Position numbers and translations under genes: made by a program. From contig NC_082688.1 in NCBI RefSeq assembly GCF_949987515.2, forward strand, positions 78,248,731 to 78,312,730: DNA of 64,000 nt. Direction: 5' to 3'. Origin of the DNA: Delphinus delphis (lineage: Eukaryota; Chordata; Mammalia; Artiodactyla; Delphinidae). The notes below the pieces were generated by a model. The model had not been told where the DNA came from. It searched no databases and saw only the letters and a program-made list of their open reading frames with translations. Positions 11,690-22,995 of the stretch are shown here, piece by piece (the stretch's first letter is position 1; every line of letters starts with the position of its first letter).

Positions 11690-11915
11690 CTACCACTACT
11701 TATAGTAATGATTAGTATTATATTGACAAAAGTAATAATATTTACTATACAATGTCCAGTGTCTTCTATTTGCCAGATATATGCTAAACACTTCAATGCA
11801 TATTATCCTTCAAATGTCACAATCTTAACAAAAAGATAATATTATTATTCCCATACGTGAGGGAGTGGAGGATAAGAGTCTCAAGGCTAAACAATTACCA
11901 ACAATCATATATTTT
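11690..11915 (-). mobile_element. MIR SINE, minus strand
   Basis: The order of landmarks is that of a reverse-strand MIR: TATTTGCCAGATATATGCTAA, then CATATTATCCTTCAAATGTCACAATCTTAAC, then ATTATTATTCCCATACGTGAGGGAG, then CTAAACAATTACC. It is strongly diverged. Confidence 0.7.
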
Positions 11916-14173
11916 ACTTTGTAAAATTCCATTCTTTCTCAACTGAGATGCATAGAGGTTTCAGAACACTGTATTTCAACCACTTAATATCTTTCTAGTT
12001 TGACATTTTATAGAGGGGAAATTTCATGGATTCTTATTCATTAAAATTTTCTCATAATTTACAACTGTGTTCATGTAGGACTTTTTAGTGCACGTGTGGG
12101 AAAATCTGCTGAGAAAATATATATGTGCTATATATAAAACATATATATACATACACATATATAGCATTTAATGTTAATTAAATTTATTTTATTTATTCAG
12201 ATACCATCAATAAAAGATGAGTATCAGGATCACACTAATGTACTTAAAATTCATATTATAATTTTTTTTCATCACTATTGATTAGGATTCCCTTCAGGAG
12301 GTGTGAGTTAGCGAGGTTTTGCTAGACTAAACAAGAATGATTATACATTCACATTTTCTTTCTTAGGACATTTTGTTCCCTACTTATGGTTAGAAGCTAT
12401 ACCTTATTTGCACAAACTAACTAACTTATTTCTCAGGATAAAATCCAGGCTGTTTATCTGCATCACATCTGGCTGTGAATGGTTAGAACCTGGGATATTT
12501 CTCATCATCATTTTTTTGCAGTAGTGAATGTGAATATGCCAATAAGGCCATAATGGCATTTACTTACAACTGACTTTTGCATTCACTTTTTCTGGGTGCC
12601 AGACTTTTTCTGGGATTCAGAAGCTACTGAATATTAATTTAAAATAAATATGCTGTAAGAAAGCTATGAACTGCATTTTATTATGTAACACGCTATGGTC
12701 TTTGCCATTGATCAGAGAGACTTGGTCCATGATTCTATCGATACATAGATCACAGTAATGGCACAGGAAATCACAGAAAAATAAAAATTTGCAGAGCTTG
12801 CTTTATATTAGTCTTAACCCTACTTCTAAAAAATAGTAAACTAGAGGTATAGCGAACAAATTAATGCAGGCCCTTGAATTAGCATTAGAGAGTGCCCATG
12901 GATAGTGCATTGTCTTAAATATTGAAAACTGTAAATGGGCCAACCTGGATACAGTGACACAATGATGCTTATATAACTGATAAGAATTGTTCTTATATCT
13001 CTTGCATTTCAAATTGCAAGATATAGTTTAAGGCAGCAAGCTTCAACGGTCCTTGGCATTAAGACAAGTTTTAGGTTGATTATGTGATTTAACTGATTTA
13101 GTGATAAGCTAGTTTTTATTAAAGCTTTATCTAAATATTTATTAAATATTACATTGAGTTTTAGTATATATAAAGACTAAATCATAACAGCTGACCTTAA
13201 AGACAAGCAATGTAAGATTATCAGAAACCTGCAGGTGTAAAGGAAGGAGATAAAAATTACTCTGGGTTAATGGTAAATTCAAGAATAAAATCTATGATCA
13301 CTCATCTATAGAAGCAAACTCTTTTTCTCCTTTCCAATTCCTTTTATACAGTCAATCATGTGCATTGTTCATACATGATTATATGTACTGAAAAAATTCA
13401 GATTACTTGAAACTAATAACACTAACTCAGATTCAGCATTATTTGGAATGAATATAATTTGTGATATATTATTTTTGCTTCTTTAAATATTTCCTAAAAA
13501 TAATGTTTGCTTACTTATCAATAAGAAATCTATTATTTAGAATACACAATTTATCTTACTTGTGAATAATGTTGCTTTTAAAAATACCTAATGGTATATA
13601 TGTTGTCACTAAAATAGAGTTTGGGTTAAGCAAAAATTTTACAAGTTGGTATGTATCATAAAATCAGGAAGAAAATGTGGTAAATTTATATAATATTTTT
13701 AAACAATGGAGATAAGTTTAAATCAGTAAATAATATCCATCTATAAAACAATTGCAACTCTCAGCAAAGAGAATTTCTCTTAATGCTGCTGTCTATTTAT
13801 CTTGCACAATTTTCTTAGCAGTGTTTCTATTAACTGACATTTTTTCTTTAACATTTATTCTTCCCCAGAGGACAGGCAAACAGATGTTGGCACAGCTAGA
13901 TTGGACGCTAATATTTGTCTCTCTAGAATGGGTTTTCTGGTACATTGAGGACAGAGCCCTTTCCATTCTTTTGAGACTTAAGAAGTCATTCTGCCATGTA
14001 ATCCTTAACTCACTAGAGCAAAGACTAACTGATGTTAAGATCACTCAATAATTGTTATTTTCAAACTGGAGGTTATTCATTATTCACATTTAACCAGAGA
14101 ATGGGATATTTTAATGGTTTGAAGCCTTGATAAAGTGCATTATTCAAATAATATTTTCAGATTATTGAGGCTT
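11916..14173. other. AT-rich sequence without a recognised gene
   Basis: An AT-rich alternating patch lies at about 12118-12172. A 99-codon open frame at 13752-14051 overlaps an open frame on the other strand and has no recognisable domain, so I do not call it a gene. Confidence 0.4.
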
Positions 14174-14279
14174 TGGGCCTAGCCCCTCCGCGGCATGTGG
14201 GACCTTCCCAGACCGGGGCACGAACCCGTGTCCCCTGCATCGGCAGGCAGACTCAACCACTGCGCCACCAGGGAAGCCC
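14174..14279 (-). mobile_element. CHR-type SINE fragment, minus strand
   Basis: The tRNA-like head is complete on the minus strand (GGGCTTCCCTGGTGGCGCAG reverse-complemented, ending at 14279). The middle part (CCGCGGCATGTGGGACCTTC) follows, but the tail is missing, so only the first ~106 bp remain. Confidence 0.9.
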
Positions 14280-14609
14280 AATGTTCTTGTTTTGAAGCCA
14301 ACAAGATGTCCTAATGGAATCAAGAGACCGAGAGAAACAGCCCTTATCTTCTTGGAAATCATCTTCTGTGTAAACTTTGACTTAAAGTTTTGTTTTAAAT
14401 GTTAAAATGGTATAATATGCTCCCTCTCTTTCAAAGACTCTTAACCCCTCCTCCACGGGGGACAAATGCTTTTCTTGTTTTTGGTTTTTGTCTTTTCAGT
14501 ATTGCCACACAGCTCTAAGTTACAGTTACTTTAATGTTATTCTGGGTAGATGGGAAAACAAACACATGTTCTAAGTTCTGGCTTGATAAAATGTAATTCC
14601 ATCAATAAT

Positions 14610-14985
14610 TTTTAAGACAGTATTTTTTAGAACAGTTTTATGTTTATAACAAAATTGAGAGACATACAGAGTTTTCCCATGTACTCCTTGCTCCCACACA
14701 TGTAAGGCCTTCCCCAGTATCCACACTGCTCACTAGAATGGTGCATTTCTTACCAAGAATAAATCCACATTGACACATCATAATCGCCCAAAGTCCATAG
14801 TTAACCTTAGGTTTCACCGTTGGTGTTGTACATTCTATGGGCTTGGACAAACGTATAGTGACACATATCCATCATTATAATATCATAAAAAGTAGTTTCA
14901 CTGTCCTAAAATTACTCTGTGTCCTACCTATTCATTTCAACCCCTCACTAAGGAGAATCTTTAACTCTTTTGTTATATACTGCCA
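14610..14985 (-). mobile_element. Old L1 3' end, minus strand
   Basis: It matches the 3'UTR part of older mammalian L1 read on the minus strand. Landmarks are GTACTCCTTGCTCCCACACA, CACATTGACACATCATAATC, CCAAAGTCCATAGTTAACC and GGTGTTGTACATTCTATGGG. There is no coding content. Confidence 0.75.
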
Positions 14986-15790
14986 CATTTTCTAAAGCGC
15001 TAACAATTTATCCTCCCTCCAAAAGAGAGGTTGACTTTGTATTTCATTGTCTACACTTTACTCTAGTTTTAAATGTTCTCTAGTAATTTTTTTTAATTAT
15101 TAGGAGAGCATAGATATTATTAAATTGACCTTAATGGTCTTTAGCTATGTAGCACTGAGGGACATATGAAACAGAGATATAAGAAATGGTGCTCATTTCA
15201 TTGCTGTTACTGTAAAAGGCCCGCGGAGAACAGATGCTAATGCCAGCCAAGAATTTATTCAAAATCGACACAACTGGTTCTCTTTAAAAGGATGAAATTC
15301 ACAAAGTTAACCAATTTCAGATAAGAACAATGATTTAACTATTATTTGATAGTTTTATATTTTAAAGCATTAAACAATATAAGCTGAAATATGTGGCATA
15401 AGATGTATCTACTTGTTTGCAAAATGTAATTTCTTCCTAATTTTAATTCAATAATAAAAGAATGAATTATCTTCTTAATTTTTCATTTGTTCTCTGTTAT
15501 ACTTTAATTGAAATCTTTAGCAGTATTTCAGTATTTCTCTTATAGCACAGCTACATTGTATAGAGTAATTTTTAGACAGCTTTTATGAGGGAAAATTTAA
15601 TTAAATTTTCATAGCTGAATCTATATCTGGTTTTTGATGATGTAGCACTTAAAGCACAGTATGTGTTTTATTAAATAAAAATTAACAATCTATTTTGCAC
15701 ACTTAGTCATTAAGGAAAGCATTATCTCAAATTATTGAGGCAAGTGTAGAAAGGCAGTCAAAGCTAGAAAGATTTAAAAGAAGGCAATAA
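14986..15790. other. No recognised feature
   Basis: AT-rich sequence without an open frame of note or a repeat I can name. Confidence 0.4.
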
Positions 15791-15960
15791 GGGCTTCCCT
15801 GGTGGCGCAGTGGTTGAGAGTCCGCCTGCCGATGCAGGGGACGCGGGTTCATGCTCCGGTCCGGGAAGATCCCACATGCCGCGGAGCGGCTGGGCCAATG
15901 AGCCATGGCCGCGGAGTCTGTGCTCCGCAACGGGAGAGACCACAACGGTGAGAGGCCCGC
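15791..15960 (+). mobile_element. CHR-type SINE, plus strand
   Basis: Full tRNA-like head (box A region TGGCGCAGTGG, box B-like GGGTTCATGCT) and body to GAGAGGCCCGC. The usual GTACCGC-A(n) tail is replaced by unrelated sequence, so the 3' end has been lost or rearranged. No clear TSD. Confidence 0.92.
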
Positions 15961-16499
15961 TGCAGCCTACCATGCTTGATTAAAAAGATATACAAGACAA
16001 CACACAGGCACTTTCCTCAAGATACTTATCCTCACAGCCTAGTTAGTATAAAACAAAAGATTAACAGAGACATCCTGTGAGTGCATCTGCTTCTAGAGTG
16101 TGGGAGAAGGGCTAGGAGAACATGAGGACTAAGGGTCTCTTATATGGACTGAGGGTCAGAGGCATGGGTTTTATCAAAGAGCTCTTCCTCCCAAAGTATG
16201 TTAGAGAATACATAAGAAGGGAGCATTTTGGGTGAACAGTGAGCCTTCTAGCCAAAGGGTTCTGCTTTGGAAAGAAGGTATAATTCACAAACTGCAAGTT
16301 CTGCATATCCACCATCTGTGGCTCTCCCATCTCTCATGCCTCAACTCAATACCTCATCTTTGGACCTTATATATTTTCAGCAACCTTCTCAAGTTGCTTC
16401 TCCAGCCAAGTTGGTCTCTATGTAGCTGAAAGAACTATATTTTTTCCTAAGTAACAGATATAACATAAATCATGTTATAACAAAATCACTTTAAAAATG
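15961..16499. other. No recognised feature
   Basis: No repeat or gene seen. Two overlapping short open frames on opposite strands (16112-16330, 16232-16429) look like chance. Confidence 0.4.
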
Positions 16500-16920
16500 T
16501 CCCTGACATCCCACACCAGTAAGATGAAATCTCGAAACTTTACGATGACATCTGGAATCTGTATATCACTTTGAACTCAGTCTACGGTCCTAGAACCCAG
16601 CTAGTTCCCACCTCTCCTCATCCCATGAGATTCACTGTTAGTGGTTGACAGCCTTCCATTCCCAGCCCAGGCCACAACCTGTGCGAGTCTGCAAATGCTC
16701 GTCTCCTGAGTACAGAATCCCTTCTCTCACTCTCCCTCTCATCCTTCACAACTTCATCTCCTATCTGGAAATTCCTATTTGCTCTTCAAGATTCATTTGA
16801 AAACTCATTCCTTCAATGAAGCATTTATCATCCTCCTTGGTGTTATGACATATAACCATACTTTGCTTTTCAGTCCATGAAGCATTTTATTTGTAGTCTT
16901 ACTTTTTGATGCTTCAAATG
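16500..16920 (+). mobile_element. L2 LINE 3' fragment, plus strand
   Basis: This is an ancient, diverged copy of the L2 3' end. TTGCTCTTCAAGATTCATTTG and TTCCTTCAATGAAGCATTTA correspond to the conserved L2 segment for 'cttcaagactcagctcaaat ... tgaagccttcc'. The upstream CTCCTGAGTACAGAATCCC and CTCATCTCC-like words fit the same order. Confidence 0.65.
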
Positions 16921-16939
16921 TCAATTCATTTCTCATATA

Positions 16940-17205
16940 TGCAGCACCTCAGCCTTGAGAATTATACAAGATAAATGGTATACTCCCTACCTTCATGGAG
17001 ATCACATTTTAGGAAGAAAGATAGACATGTCAAATGATAACTAAAATATATGGTGATAAAGACCATCATGAGAATATAGATGGAGTGTCCTGGACACAGA
17101 TAAGAAAGCATTTAATTTGAACTTGGGTGGGAGATGGAGGAAGGGTTGGTCAGAAATAACTATGAAAGGAAAGTGATATTAGAGCTGGCCTTTCATATTT
17201 AATAA
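16940..17205 (-). mobile_element. L2 LINE 3' fragment, minus strand
   Basis: CCTACCTTCATGGAGATCACATTTTAGG is the reverse-strand L2 tail (about 16988-17015), followed by GAAAGTGATATTAGAGCTGG, the reverse of the L2 'cagctcaaatgtcacc' word. Together with 16500-16920 it forms a head-on inverted pair of L2 remnants. Confidence 0.6.
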
Positions 17206-17940
17206 TGGGAGTTAGTGGTGGTAATAAAGGCAGAGACTGGACACACACCATCAGATGGGAATGCTTGCCCAAATCTGAGGAGCTGCTGTCCAGATGAAAC
17301 TGGACACACACTCCACAAGGTTGATTTTGTTAACTGACATCTCCTTCTTGGTTCCTGCATGCATAAGAGATTTCTGACCCCTACAGAAGAGGAGAGCTGT
17401 TGCCAGGTCATGAAAGAAAAGATATTCTATGACTGGAGGTTAGGCTTCATCACAAGAGCAACAGGGTCATTCAAAGTTCTGAAAAACAAGACTGGTGTAC
17501 TCATGTGTCTCTTTAAAAATAATGCTTGAAGGTGATGGGGAGAACTAATTGCAAAGACTTGAAGAAATACTGCTTTCTCAAACAGGGGTCAGGAGTTTGT
17601 TGCAGGAGTTCAGAAGTTCAGCAAAGAGAAATAAGAGTTTGACCTAGAGCTGTGACAGCTGGAATGAGGTAGAAGGGATTGAGCTGGAGTGTTATTTTGT
17701 AGATAATATGTACAACCGACCAATAACAGACAAGGGAAACAGTGGTGCAAAGGAGACTAAGTTTCTGTCTCAGGCACCTGGCCCATAGCAATGCAATGAA
17801 GCTAAACAGAGGACGACAAGCAGATAATCACATTGAAGAGAGGGGGACTGAGCAGAAAAATCTACTCCCATTTGTGCATCTTGCTCTTTTCATTCATAAT
17901 ATGTGCTATAGATATAACTTTATAAAAAGTCAATTCGTTA
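17206..17940. other. No recognised feature
   Basis: No gene. The 13-mer ACTGGACACACAC occurs twice about 67 bp apart (near 17236 and 17300). Confidence 0.4.
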
Positions 17941-18150
17941 TTTTTTTGTTTGTTTGTTTTTTGTTTTTGGCGGTACGCGGCCTCTCACTGTTGTGGCCTC
18001 TCCCGTTGCAGAGCACAGGCTCCGGACGCACAGGCTCAGCGGCCATGGCTCACGCTCTGCAGCATGTGGGATCCTCCCGGACCGGGGCACGAACCCATGT
18101 CCCCTGCATCGGCAGGCGGACTCTCAACCACTGCGCCACCAGGGAAGCCC
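17941..18150 (-). mobile_element. CHR-type SINE, minus strand
   Basis: Starts with a T-rich tail interrupted by G (TTTGTTTGTTTG), then GGCGGTACGC and the whole body to the head ending AGGGAAGCCC at 18150. The right flank CATTATTTTT|AATA is an L1-endonuclease-like site, with a short match TTATTTTT on the left flank as possible TSD. Open frames across it are SINE-derived. Confidence 0.95.
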
Positions 18151-18724
18151 CATTATTTTTAATAACTGGACATACCAAGATATATTTATCTTTTCTATTG
18201 GTATTTAGGTAATTGGCAGATTTTTCCCCATTACGAAATAAAATATATTTGTATAAAGTACAAGAATAACTTACTGTATAAATGCCTTGAAGTAAATTTC
18301 TAAATCAAAAGGAATATGCATTTTTGATACATGAAGATCAGTTTTTTGGGGGAATAAAGCTAGAGTAGTGGAAAAACATAAGCTCAGAGAGAAATCTATA
18401 ATTTTGTCATTTTACAAGTGAGCATGCATGATGACAGTAGGTTGTCTGGCTCCTGATAATAACTGTGGTCAAGATAGAGAGGATGGTAGTCAAGAAACTT
18501 GGACAGTAGGTTATTGAATGAGATGTCCTTCTGGCTGCCTCTTTCAGCTAAAAACACGATGAGGATTATCATGTAGCCAAATTGATCCAGTCCCTAAAAT
18601 ATGCTTCATTATATGAAATAATACAATAGCCTACATACAAATGAAAATCTCAATTTTATGAAGTGGCTAATGAATATTTTTTAATAAGTGCCCTATTTTT
18701 AAATGATGCCTCGTTTTCACAGCT
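18151..18724. other. No recognised feature
   Basis: AT-rich sequence without a gene or a repeat I can name. Confidence 0.4.
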
Positions 18725-18900
18725 TAACTAGCAGGTCTCATAGTCTTGTGGTAGAGGAAACACACTGAATTCAGAGCAATGCAATATCAGTTGAGTATAA
18801 GAATTGCCTCTAGTTAACTACACGATGTTAAGCAACCACTTAAGTTCTCTAAAAATCCAATTTTCTCATTTTACACATTAAACTGTGCACAATTCCACTA
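18725..18900 (+). mobile_element. MIR SINE, plus strand
   Basis: The order fits MIR: a CTTGTGGTAGAGGAAACACA-type head, then AACTACACGATGTTAAGCAACCACTTAAG (the 'gtgaccttgggcaagttacttaa' core, diverged), then CCAATTTTCTCATTTTACA. Confidence 0.7.
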
Positions 18901-18929
18901 TACAGTAAGCATGCATATTAAACCGTATT

Positions 18930-18937
18930 GAATAGAG
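18930..18937 (+). repeat. 8-bp TSD, left copy (hAT element)
   Basis: GAATAGAG, repeated exactly at 19156-19163. Confidence 0.8.
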
Positions 18938-19155
18938 CAGGATTCAGTACACATGTTCTGCAAAGGGCCAGACAGGAAATCTTTGAGACCTTTCAAGGCA
19001 CTCAGTCTCTTTTGCAACTACTCACCTCAGCCACTGTAGCGTGAGAGCAGCCAGAGATCATTCACAAATCAACAGAAATTGTGTTCCCATCAAGTTTACC
19101 ACAAAAGGTGACAGCCTAGATTTGGTCTTCAGGATGTGTAGTTTGCTAATCACTG
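18938..19155 (+). mobile_element. hAT (Charlie/MER1-like) non-autonomous DNA transposon
   Basis: A 218-bp element with the recognised words TTCTGCAAAGGGCCAGACAG, TTGCAACTACTCACCTCAGC and GTAGTTTGCTAATCACTG. Ends are short imperfect inverted repeats (CAGGATTCAG / CAGTGATTAG). A perfect 8-bp duplication GAATAGAG on both sides is the hallmark of hAT integration. There is no coding capacity. Confidence 0.85.
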
Positions 19156-19163
19156 GAATAGAG
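19156..19163 (+). repeat. 8-bp TSD, right copy (hAT element)
   Basis: GAATAGAG, identical to 18930-18937. Confidence 0.8.
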
Positions 19164-20879
19164 GAATAAAGGAAAGGTTTATAATATAAACCGTGTGTGT
19201 TCTCCAGCCCTTAGACACTATGATCCTAAATAGTGTATCTTTCAGCAATAACATTTTTTATTTGGGACACTTATAAATATTTTCTGAAGGAGTGAATGTG
19301 GATAATAATAGAAGGCACAGAAATTAACATATTCCTAGATATCTACTGGAAATATTCTGAAACTCCCCAATAATCATAAACATATGATTGTGTATCTTTC
19401 AAACTGAATGAAAACCAAATAGCAGCAAACTATATACTCAGCTTCCTTCATAGAGAGTTTCAAAAGCTTGGCTGTCATTCTCTCATAATCACATTTCAAA
19501 GGCCTTCGGTTGTCTTATTGTGAAATGCAGGAATGAACCTACAGAGACCAACTTGAGCAGAATTGTTTGGTTTGAAATGGGTGTAACTATCTTAAGCATT
19601 GCTATGGCTCCACTTTTGAATTATGGTTACCTTTTAGTTTTAATAAAGAAGTGTACCTGCGAAGAAAGATGCAAGGTTTATAAACGTGAGCCTCAAGTGA
19701 CCAAAACAATGAAATAATCTAATAATGTGAATTTATAGACTAGTGACTTTTCATTTACTAATAATTGTTCTGTTATGTTATTTTCCTGCCAAGGAAAGCT
19801 ACATTTTTTTTACCTTGTATGAGATGAAATATTGTGCTGCAAAATTAAACATTATGATTTATGGGACTTATTAAGTGTAAAAAGAGAGTGTAATTAGTTT
19901 TCCAGTGCCAGAGGCATGTCTCAATTATTTGAGTAGAATATAGCCGGTTATGTGATAAACCTATAACTGTGAGGTGGTGGAAAATAATTGATACCTCTCT
20001 CTTCTAATATATTGAGATTTTTTAATATTGTTGTAGTTGTTGATTTTAATTATAAGATGGAATCATTAAAACTAACCATTCATCTTTTTGGAGTTTGTAT
20101 GTGAAAATACAACCTGGGTGGCACTTAGTTGAACCCACAGATAATTTAGTTAACCAAGCAAAGTTGGTAAAAAGAATAAAATTATGAAAAGTGACATTAG
20201 CAATGAACTTATTATTTTATGATGTCTTGTTTTTAGGGTCACATTTTTTGCATGACAGAACCTACTATTAGAATTTCTATTGGCAGAAAAGTATGACATT
20301 CTGCTCTCAGCTGAGATTTCCCTTCTCCAGAATACATTTCTAGATGGCTTTGGTCTTCTCCATTTGTGTCATTCTGGGGTTGATGTTGAAGGGATAGCCA
20401 TTACCCAAGGGAAGCTGTTGCATGGAAATGTTAGAGGCATACACACAAACAAAACAAAATCATGCCAGTCCCCTTATGGTCTTAATGTGTAATTGTTTTA
20501 CTGTCATTTCCATAGACACATCTTTGTCCAAAGCACGTAACATAGCTAAACCTACAATCTAGGGATGAGAGAGAATGCTCTCTACATCATGAAGCAAAAA
20601 CAACAGTGTAAATATTGGTAAAGATGAATAATTATAATTTTTCAATCTACCATACTTACCTGCTATGCAGACAATATGATTTACATTTTAGCACTTTTTC
20701 AAAATTAAGTGACAAAATTAGATTAAAAACTTTAATTACAATGTATTTTTAAGTCTATTTAGTAAGTTAAATCTAGCTTATAAAATACTTTTAAAGTCTT
20801 TATAATAGTCATTTAATCTTATTACGTATTATGGGTTTATGAAACAGATGCTGATATAACGTATAAAAAAACTGTACAA
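19164..20879. other. No recognised feature
   Basis: AT-rich sequence. Short open frames (19520-19717, 20280-20492) carry no recognisable domain. Confidence 0.4.
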
Positions 20880-21290
20880 CACAGTAGCACCAAGCTCATG
20901 CTATCAAGGAATTTACAATTGACCAAGAAGCACAGATATGTCACTAAGGATGATAGTATATTGAGCAAAACACTGTGATAAGTCCTATATTGGCAAAATG
21001 TTCTGAATATTTTGAGGAGCTAGTAATTCAACTTCAGTGTGTCAAGGGAAAGTTTTAGGGAAAGGTAAAGTTTTGAGTAGAATCTTGAAGGAGGAGCCAG
21101 ACTTCAAAGGCAGTGATAAAGGGCATTTCAGGCAAGAGGTAGTAACATCAGGAAGGAAACAGGCATGTGGGTTAGAGCCAGCCATGTGCACTGAGATGCG
21201 TGTTGTATAGGAAGTCTACAGAAACCATAAGTGAGATTAGGCAAAGCACAGAGTCATAAATTGGCATCACCTGTTTCAGAATATCAGTGG
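20880..21290 (-). mobile_element. L2 LINE 3' region, minus strand
   Basis: Reverse-strand L2 words are in the correct order: CTATCAAGGAATTTACAATT, GTAGAATCTTGAAGGAGGAGC, AAAGGGCATTTCAGGCAAGAGG, AAACAGGCATGTGG. It is strongly diverged. Confidence 0.65.
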
Positions 21291-22995
21291 ACTCTGTGGC
21301 TGCTGTTTATGTGCCTGAGATGAAAGAATGGCTAGAAGTGAAAAGGAAATACGTATATACAGAGCAGTTTAGATCACGTGTCTTAAGTCTGAGGTACCCC
21401 AAAGGCAGACCATCAGACAAAGGTCTTGGGGTAAATATTTTGTTTGTAAGGTAAGCACAAGAAGAGAAAGTGGAGAAATGAGAAAGGAAGAAAGGGAAGA
21501 AAACCAATGCAAGGTGTGTTAAATGAATATGTTACTACTGTAGCCAGCTTTTGCTCATTTCCTTTAGGACCTCCCAGATATGCTATGGAGTATAACTCAG
21601 AATGAACACATGCTTGTGGAATGGATGCATCAATAAGAAAATGAGAGACAGTGGTTAAAGATGGAACTCAGAGTAATTCAGACCCTTGATCCTTGAGACA
21701 GGTTTCCCCTCCATACCTCACACTCCTTAGACTCATAGATTTTGCACACAAACCACCTTTGTGAGTTTTGCCATAAGTGTGATCTTCCAGTAAATTATCT
21801 ACTTAACATTTTTCTTTAAATCAATTCACTAATTACTCTCCTTTGAAACAATGACCATGAAATCACAGCTGGATGCATTAACCTCCTGTTTTCCATCAAT
21901 CTCTCATTTGTTTAGGGTTGTCCAGGGATATTAACTCTTCAGCATTTCTGGCCTGCTATGGATGAACTGAGTGCTTGTCCACAGACAGAAACTGGCTTCA
22001 GACTAAAAAGCAGGAAGATCAATGTATGTATCTGCTAGGTAAAAAATTTAAATGTATCTGGCAAAACCGTATATCATTTGTGGAAGCACTGGAATATGGA
22101 TAGCATAAAAAATATAGACCACAAAGAAGTTTACTAGTTTTAACATACTAGGTACTTATGGGGAGAAATGATGGAGAAAAATATTGTTTTAACTGGATCC
22201 CTATTGTTTTAAAAAATAGAGCTGAAGTAAATATATAAAAACATAAAAATTTGCAAAATTGTATCCGTGAGTGCATAGGTTTTAGAAAAAAAATATTTTC
22301 TGTCATTTTTTGTATGCCTGAAATACTCTAGAATTTTCAAAATGTATAAAAGAAACATTGAGTGAGATGAGGAAAATTTCCTTAAATTCTGACAACCAAG
22401 AACATTTGAATTGCATTATCAAGCTGCATCATTTACAGAGAAACAATATACTTAAAGTTTAACCCTAACCCATTATTCCACAATTTAAATGACTATAGCC
22501 TGAATTTACAATATTTGAATATGAATATGGTTATAAACAATAAAGTGCAACACAAACTTCCTTAAGCCACAGCAATCTGGAGATACAAAGAGCTCATATA
22601 ACTGTCAACGTTCAAAGTTACTAACTCCCATCTGTACTTATGCAAGATTTGGGGTTCTAACCAGATACATCTGACCTCTACCCCATTAGCTATTTCTTCT
22701 GAGAGGCTCTATGTTGATACCACACAAGCCTCCAGGCAAAGTTTGCTCTTGTCCTCTTACTGTCTTTGATCTTTTTTTGTTGTTAGATACCTCCAAGGCA
22801 ACTGGGGGAAAATATTTGCCTAGGTGAGCCAAGAATTGAAAACCCTTCAAGATGCTGGGTTGTTACTGAATTCTCTTCATCCTTCTCTTGGTCTCTCTAA
22901 CAGCTCTGTTGGTATCTGAAGTCTTATAGTGCTTTTTATAAAAATAGCTCTCTCAGCCTTTATTTAAACTCTTCCCCACAAAGAGTCAGACCTAT
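21291..22995. other. No recognised feature
   Basis: AT-rich sequence without a convincing gene or nameable repeat. Confidence 0.4.

Noticed and set aside
13752..14051. 99-codon open frame as a possible gene
   Set aside because: It overlaps an 83-codon frame on the opposite strand, has no recognised domain and lies in ordinary AT-rich sequence; a length near 100 codons is expected by chance in 64 kb.
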